This document shows, piece after piece, positions 59,787 to 64,000 of a DNA stretch of 64,000 nucleotides. A program made the translations under genes and the position numbers. This DNA is from Bradyrhizobium sp. 164. Lineage in GTDB: Bacteria > Pseudomonadota > Alphaproteobacteria > Rhizobiales > Xanthobacteraceae. Under the pieces are notes generated by a model. The model was not told the origin of the DNA, did no database searches, and saw only the letters and a list, made by a program, of their open reading frames with translations. Numbering within the stretch: position 1 is the first letter of the stretch; each line of letters starts with the position of its first letter. The DNA lies in contig NZ_JADPKA010000050.1 in NCBI RefSeq assembly GCF_023073715.1, positions 62,001-126,000 on the forward strand, written 5' to 3'.

Positions 59787-62700
59787 TTACTCGGCGGCTT
59801 GCTTGACGGTGCTGTGCTCGGGCGCCTCGTCGCCTTCGCCGTCACCCGAACGGCCCCAGGTGGAGAACCAGTTGTTGAGCTTGTCGAGATAGAGATAGAC
59901 CACCGGCGTGGTGAACAGCGTCAGCGCTTGGCTGACGATCAGGCCGCCGACCATGGCGTAGCCGAGCGGTTGGCGGATCTCGGCGCCGGTGCCGTGGCCG
60001 AGCATCAGCGGCACGCCGCCTAGCAGCGCGGCCATCGTGGTCATCATGATTGGCCGGAAGCGAAGGAGCGCGGCCTGGCGGATCGATTGCTCCGGCGTCT
60101 TGTGTTCGTCGCGTTCGGCGGCGATCGCGAAGTCGACCATCATGATGCCGTTCTTCTTCACGATGCCGATCAGCAGGATGATGCCGATCAGCGCGATCAG
60201 GCTGAAGTCGAAGCCGGCCGCCATCAAGATCGCGAGCGCGCCGACGCCGGCCGAGGGCAGGGTCGACAGGATGGTGATCGGATGGATATAGCTCTCGTAG
60301 AGGATGCCGAGGATCAGGTAGACCACGACGAGCGCGGCGAGGATCAACAGCGGCACGGTGCCGAGCGATTGCTGGAACGCCTGCGCGGTGCCCTGGAAGC
60401 TCGAATTCAGCGTCGGCGGCGCGCCGAGCTCGGTCATCGCCCGCTGCACGGCTTCCGTGGCCTGGCCAAGCGCGGCGCCTTGCGCGAGGTTGAAGCTGAT
60501 CGTGATCGCCGGGAACTGACCCTGATGGCTGATCGAGAGCGGGCGGACCGGATCGGTGGTCCAGGTCGCGAAGGTCGACAGCGGCACCTGCTCGCCGGTC
60601 AGCGGCGATTTCAAATAGAGCTTGTTCAGGCTTTCGAGATCGCCCTGCATCTCGGGCAGGATCTCGAGGATCACCTTGTAGGTGTTGAGCTGGGTGAAAT
60701 ACTGCGTGACCTGCCGCTGGCCGAAGGCGTCATACAGCGTGTCGTCGATCATCTGCGGCTGGATACCATAGCGCGAGGCGGTGTCGCGGTTGATCTTGAG
60801 CTGGACCGTGGTGCCCTGCGTCTGCTGGTCCGTCGCGACGTCGCGCAGCTCCGGCAACGTCTGCATCTTGGCGAGGATCTTCGGTGCCCAGTCGTTGAGC
60901 TCGGCGAGATCGGCGTCCTGTAGGGTGAACTCGAACTGCGTGCGGGTCGGCCGGCCGCCGAGCCGGACGTCCTGGGCCGCTTGCATGTAAAGACGGGCGC
61001 CCTCGACCTTGTCGAACTGCGGACGCAGGCGCGCGATGATCTGCTGAGCCGATGCCTCGCGCATATCGCGAGGCTTCAGTGTGATGTACAGGGCGCCATT
61101 GTTGCCGGCGCGTCCGCTGCCGCCGATCGCCATGGCAACGCTCGCAACGTCGGGATCGGCCAGGATGATCTTGCCGAGCTGCTCCTGGCGTCTGAGCATC
61201 TCCTTGAAAGAAATGTCCTGCGAGGCTTCGGACGTGGCCGTGATCAAGCCGACGTCCTGTTGCGGGAAGAAGCCCTTCGGGATCAGAATGAACAGGTAAA
61301 TCGACAATCCAAGCGTGGCGAAGAAGATCGCGAGCGTGGTGCGGCGCCAGGCCAGAGCGTGGTCGAGCACATATTCGTAGCCGCGCAACATGCCGTCGAA
61401 GGCGCGCTCACTCCATTGGTAGAACTTGCCGTGGGTCACCTCGCCATGCGCGCGCAGGAAGCGCGAGGCCATCATCGGCGTCAGCGTCAGCGACACGAAC
61501 ATCGAGACGAAGATCGTCATCGCCAGCACTACGGCGAATTCGCGGAACAGGCGCCCGATGATGCCTCCCATCAGCAGCAGGGGAATCAGCACCGCGACCA
61601 GCGAGATGCTGATCGAGACGATGGTGAAACCGATTTCCTTGGAGCCCTTGAAGGCCGCCGCGAGCGGGGATTCGCCTTCCTCGATATAGCGGGTGATGTT
61701 CTCGAGCATCACAATGGCGTCGTCGACCACGAATCCGACCGCGATGGTGAGCGCCATCAGCGACAGATTGTCCAGCGAATAGCCGACCACCCACATCAAG
61801 GCGCACGCACCCAATAATGCCAATGGCACCGTCACCGTGGGAATGACGGTGGCCCAGAAGCTGCGCAGGAAGATGAAGATGACCATGACCACGAGCGCGA
61901 TGGTCAGCAGCAGCGTGAACTGGACGTCCTCGACCGCGGCACGGATCGTGGTGGTGCGGTCGCTGATCAGCTCGATCTTGATTGCGGGCGGAATAGCGGC
62001 CACCAGCCTGGGTAGGGTGGCCTTGATGCGGTCGACAGTGTCGATGACGTTGGCACCGGGCTGCTTGAAGATCACCAGGAACACGCCGCGCTTGCCGTTG
62101 GCCCAGGCCGCCTGCTTGGCGTCTTCGGCGCCGCTGACCGCCTGGCCGATATCGCGGATTCGCAAGGGGCCGCCATTGCGATAGGCGATGATGACGTCGT
62201 TCCAGTCCTTGGCGTGGGTGAGCTGGTCGTTGGCGTAGATCGTGTAGGCGCGCTTGGGCCCGTCGATATTGCCCTTCGGGCTGTCGACGGTGGTAATGGC
62301 GATCTGGCTGCGGACGTCCTCCATCGACAGGCCCTTGGCGACGAGCTTCGCCGGGTCGATTTGAATGCGGATGGACGGCTTCTGCTGGCCGCCGATGAAG
62401 ACCTGCGCGACGCCGGAGAGCTGGCTGATTTGCTGGGCGAGCTGGGCGTCGACGGCGTCGCTGACGCTGGTCAGCGGCAGTGTCTCGGAGGTGGCCGACA
62501 GCAGCAGGATCGGGGCGTCCGCAGGGTTGACCTTACGGTAGGTCGGCGGCGAGGGCAGGTTCTTCGGGAGCTGGCCGCTGGCGGCGTTGATCGCCCCCTG
62601 AACGTCGTTGGCGGCGCCGTCGATGCTGCGATTGAGGTCGAACTGGATGGTGATCGACGCCGTGCCCAGATAGCTCGTCGAGGTCATCTGGGCGATGCCG

Positions 62701-62933
62701 GGAATTTGGGCGAATTGCCGCTCGAGCGGTTGCGCCACCGACGAGGCCATCGTCTCGGGGCTGCCGCCCGGCAGGTTGGCGGTGACCTGGATGGTCGGGA
62801 AGTCCACCTGCGGCAGCGGCGCAACCGGCAGCAGGGGATAGGCGACGAGGCCGACGAAGAGAATGCCGGCCATCAGCAGCGAGGTGCCGATGGGATAACG
62901 GATGAAGAGTGCCGAAATCCCGCCCTCGGTCAT
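59787..62933 (-). CDS. RND efflux transporter (MdtB/MdtC type)
   Basis: A 1048-residue HAE1-family RND protein. FIRYPIGTSLLMAGILFVGLVAYPLLPVAPLPQVDFPTIQV and the long ALTIAVGFVVDDAIVMLENITRYIEEGE TM4 region with the Asp pair are typical of the MdtBC branch. Its start overlaps the adaptor stop by 4 bases, so adaptor and pump are coupled. A second pump gene of the MdtB/C pair is not visible before 59787, so it may work as a homotrimer. Confidence 0.95.
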   Translation of the reverse strand: MTEGGISALFIRYPIGTSLLMAGILFVGLVAYPLLPVAPLPQVDFPTIQVTANLPGGSPETMASSVAQPLERQFAQIPGIAQMTSTSYLGTASITIQFDLNRSIDGAANDVQGAINAASGQLPKNLPSPPTYRKVNPADAPILLLSATSETLPLTSVSDAVDAQLAQQISQLSGVAQVFIGGQQKPSIRIQIDPAKLVAKGLSMEDVRSQIAITTVDSPKGNIDGPKRAYTIYANDQLTHAKDWNDVIIAYRNGGPLRIRDIGQAVSGAEDAKQAAWANGKRGVFLVIFKQPGANVIDTVDRIKATLPRLVAAIPPAIKIELISDRTTTIRAAVEDVQFTLLLTIALVVMVIFIFLRSFWATVIPTVTVPLALLGACALMWVVGYSLDNLSLMALTIAVGFVVDDAIVMLENITRYIEEGESPLAAAFKGSKEIGFTIVSISISLVAVLIPLLLMGGIIGRLFREFAVVLAMTIFVSMFVSLTLTPMMASRFLRAHGEVTHGKFYQWSERAFDGMLRGYEYVLDHALAWRRTTLAIFFATLGLSIYLFILIPKGFFPQQDVGLITATSEASQDISFKEMLRRQEQLGKIILADPDVASVAMAIGGSGRAGNNGALYITLKPRDMREASAQQIIARLRPQFDKVEGARLYMQAAQDVRLGGRPTRTQFEFTLQDADLAELNDWAPKILAKMQTLPELRDVATDQQTQGTTVQLKINRDTASRYGIQPQMIDDTLYDAFGQRQVTQYFTQLNTYKVILEILPEMQGDLESLNKLYLKSPLTGEQVPLSTFATWTTDPVRPLSISHQGQFPAITISFNLAQGAALGQATEAVQRAMTELGAPPTLNSSFQGTAQAFQQSLGTVPLLILAALVVVYLILGILYESYIHPITILSTLPSAGVGALAILMAAGFDFSLIALIGIILLIGIVKKNGIMMVDFAIAAERDEHKTPEQSIRQAALLRFRPIMMTTMAALLGGVPLMLGHGTGAEIRQPLGYAMVGGLIVSQALTLFTTPVVYLYLDKLNNWFSTWGRSGDGEGDEAPEHSTVKQAAE

Positions 62934-64000
62934 TCCTGTCGCACCTTGTTCTGGGCCGGATCCGAGCTCGCCACCGCTGTCGAGACGAGGCTTCCAGGCT
63001 GCACCTTGAACTGACCGCCGGTGATGACCTGCTGCCCGGGCGTGAGGCCTTCATCAATGACCGAACGTCCATCGATGCCATAGCTGACCTTGATCTTGTG
63101 CACTTCGGCCTTGTTGTCCTGATTGACGGTATAGGCGTACAGGCCGTTGGTCGAATGCTGGACTGCATCATCGGGAACGACGGTCGCATCCCTCAGCGTC
63201 CGCACCAGAAGACGCGTCGAAACCGACTGGCCCGGCCACAGCGAGTGGTCCTTGTTGTCGAACACCGCCTTGAGCCGAATAGTCCCGCTGCTCGCGTCGA
63301 CCTGGTTGTTGATGACGGCGAGCTTACCTTCCGCCAGCGTCTTCTTGCCGTCGGTGGTGAAGGCGATCACCTTGAGCGCGCCGGCCTTCTGGCCTTCGCT
63401 GATATAGGGAAGCTGGTCTTCCGGTGCCGTGAAGATCACGGCGATCGGCTCGACCTGCGAGATCGTGACGATGCCGGTCTGCGTCGATGCGTTGACGATG
63501 TTGCCAATGTCGACCTGGCGCAGCCCCGCGACGCCCGTGATCGGCGCCTTGATCTGGGTGTAGTCGAGCTGGGTCTGGGCGTTGGCGATCGCTGCTTCGT
63601 CGGCGGCGATCTGGGCGGTGAGCTGGGCGACGGTGGAGCGCTGGGTATCGACCCGCTGTGCGGTTGCGAATTCGCCGAGCCTCATAGCGCGCTGGAGTTC
63701 GAGATTGGCGTTGGCGAGGTTTGCCTCGTCCTGCGCCTTCTTGGCCTTGGCCTGATCGAGGGCGGCTTGATAGGGGCGGGGATCAATCGAGACCAGAAGC
63801 TCGCCTTGCTGGACGATCTGGCCTTCGCGGAAGGCGAGCTTGTCGATCTGACCATCCACCCGGCTGCGGACTTGGACGGTGTTGAAGCCCTGAACCGTGC
63901 CGAGACCGGTCAGATAGACCGGAAAGTCGGTCTTCTGGACCGGGGCAACGCTGACCGGGACGGGCTGCGGCCGGGGCGGAGCTTTCTCGGCTGTCTGGGT
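62930..64000 (-). CDS. RND efflux periplasmic adaptor subunit (5' end outside window)
   Basis: The frame is open to the right edge, so the start lies beyond base 64000. The visible 356 residues begin inside the mature N-terminal region (PVSVAPVQKTDFPVYLTGLGTV near the edge) and contain the lipoyl segment VRSRVDGQIDKLAFREGQIVQQGELLVSIDPRPYQAALDQA, the alpha-hairpin and LDYTQIKAPITGVAGLRQVDIGN. It is the adaptor for the MdtB/C-like pump, to which it is translationally coupled. An internal GTG at 63859 is not the real start. Confidence 0.93.
   Translation of the reverse strand, partial: TQTAEKAPPRPQPVPVSVAPVQKTDFPVYLTGLGTVQGFNTVQVRSRVDGQIDKLAFREGQIVQQGELLVSIDPRPYQAALDQAKAKKAQDEANLANANLELQRAMRLGEFATAQRVDTQRSTVAQLTAQIAADEAAIANAQTQLDYTQIKAPITGVAGLRQVDIGNIVNASTQTGIVTISQVEPIAVIFTAPEDQLPYISEGQKAGALKVIAFTTDGKKTLAEGKLAVINNQVDASSGTIRLKAVFDNKDHSLWPGQSVSTRLLVRTLRDATVVPDDAVQHSTNGLYAYTVNQDNKAEVHKIKVSYGIDGRSVIDEGLTPGQQVITGGQFKVQPGSLVSTAVASSDPAQNKVRQE

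Overview
The window is GC-rich alphaproteobacterial chromosome, most likely Bradyrhizobium or a close relative. The reasons are the many ABC and Bug-type solute-binding proteins, a fused LivH-LivM permease, an IalB-like protein, EcfG-type (GGAAC-N17-GTT) promoters and three kinds of dispersed palindromic intergenic repeats that I recognise from Bradyrhizobium. No phage, transposase, integrase, CRISPR array or rRNA operon was seen. One tRNA (Gln, CUG) is present. Function calls rest on reading motifs and family resemblance; no database search was run.

Region 1 (1-8640) holds an N-heterocycle or amino-acid-like substrate locus: the tail of a UPF0280 protein, a DUF1185 protein, a complete Liv-type importer (binding protein, fused permease, two ATPases), a MarR regulator and a divergent amidohydrolase that reads as an enamidase of the reductive nicotinate pathway. 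A ferredoxin-NADP reductase follows. Region 2 (8640-14210) has a P450, then a compact operon of five tiny cysteine- and tryptophan-free hydrophilic proteins with its own EcfG-like promoter and a strong terminator, a DUF763 protein and an MscS channel.

Region 3 (14331-22651) is an aromatic-acid module: a Bug binding protein divergent from a TetR regulator, two paralogous pyrone-dicarboxylate-hydrolase-like enzymes (one with an export signal), a DctA-like symporter, a GalB-like hydratase, a GalC/LigK-like aldolase, a dihydroxyphthalate-decarboxylase-like protein and a dehydrogenase. Together they resemble the lower part of the protocatechuate 4,5-cleavage or gallate pathway. Region 4 (23172-31150) combines two deaminase-like amidohydrolases, an SsuABC/NMT1-type importer, a GntR regulator with recurring TGCATGCA-like sites and an orphan amino-acid-type binding protein; it looks like scavenging of a nitrogenous ring compound.

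Region 5 (31151-40323) is mixed: three micro-ORFs for single-pass membrane peptides, a truncated acyl-CoA dehydrogenase remnant, a GH172/DUF2961 protein, an acyl-CoA ligase, a Baeyer-Villiger monooxygenase, a lytic transglycosylase, small hypotheticals, another micro-membrane peptide related to one of the first three, a MaoC hydratase and a TauE/SafE remnant. Region 6 (40320-45739) is an RND pump and its adaptor, divergent from a TetR repressor with a clear operator. Region 7 (45813-50516) has a DUF1349 protein, a guanine deaminase behind a sigma-54 promoter, a double-ABM membrane protein and a tRNase-Z-like hydrolase. Region 8 (50532-58272) is an IclR-controlled operon (DapA-like aldolase, FAD oxidase, DUF1537 kinase, PdxA2-like dehydrogenase, iron alcohol dehydrogenase, Bug binding protein) that probably degrades a four-carbon sugar acid or a related hydroxy acid. 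The right end (58537-64000) has tRNA-Gln, a DUF1428 protein, an IalB-like protein and a second RND pump whose adaptor runs off the window.
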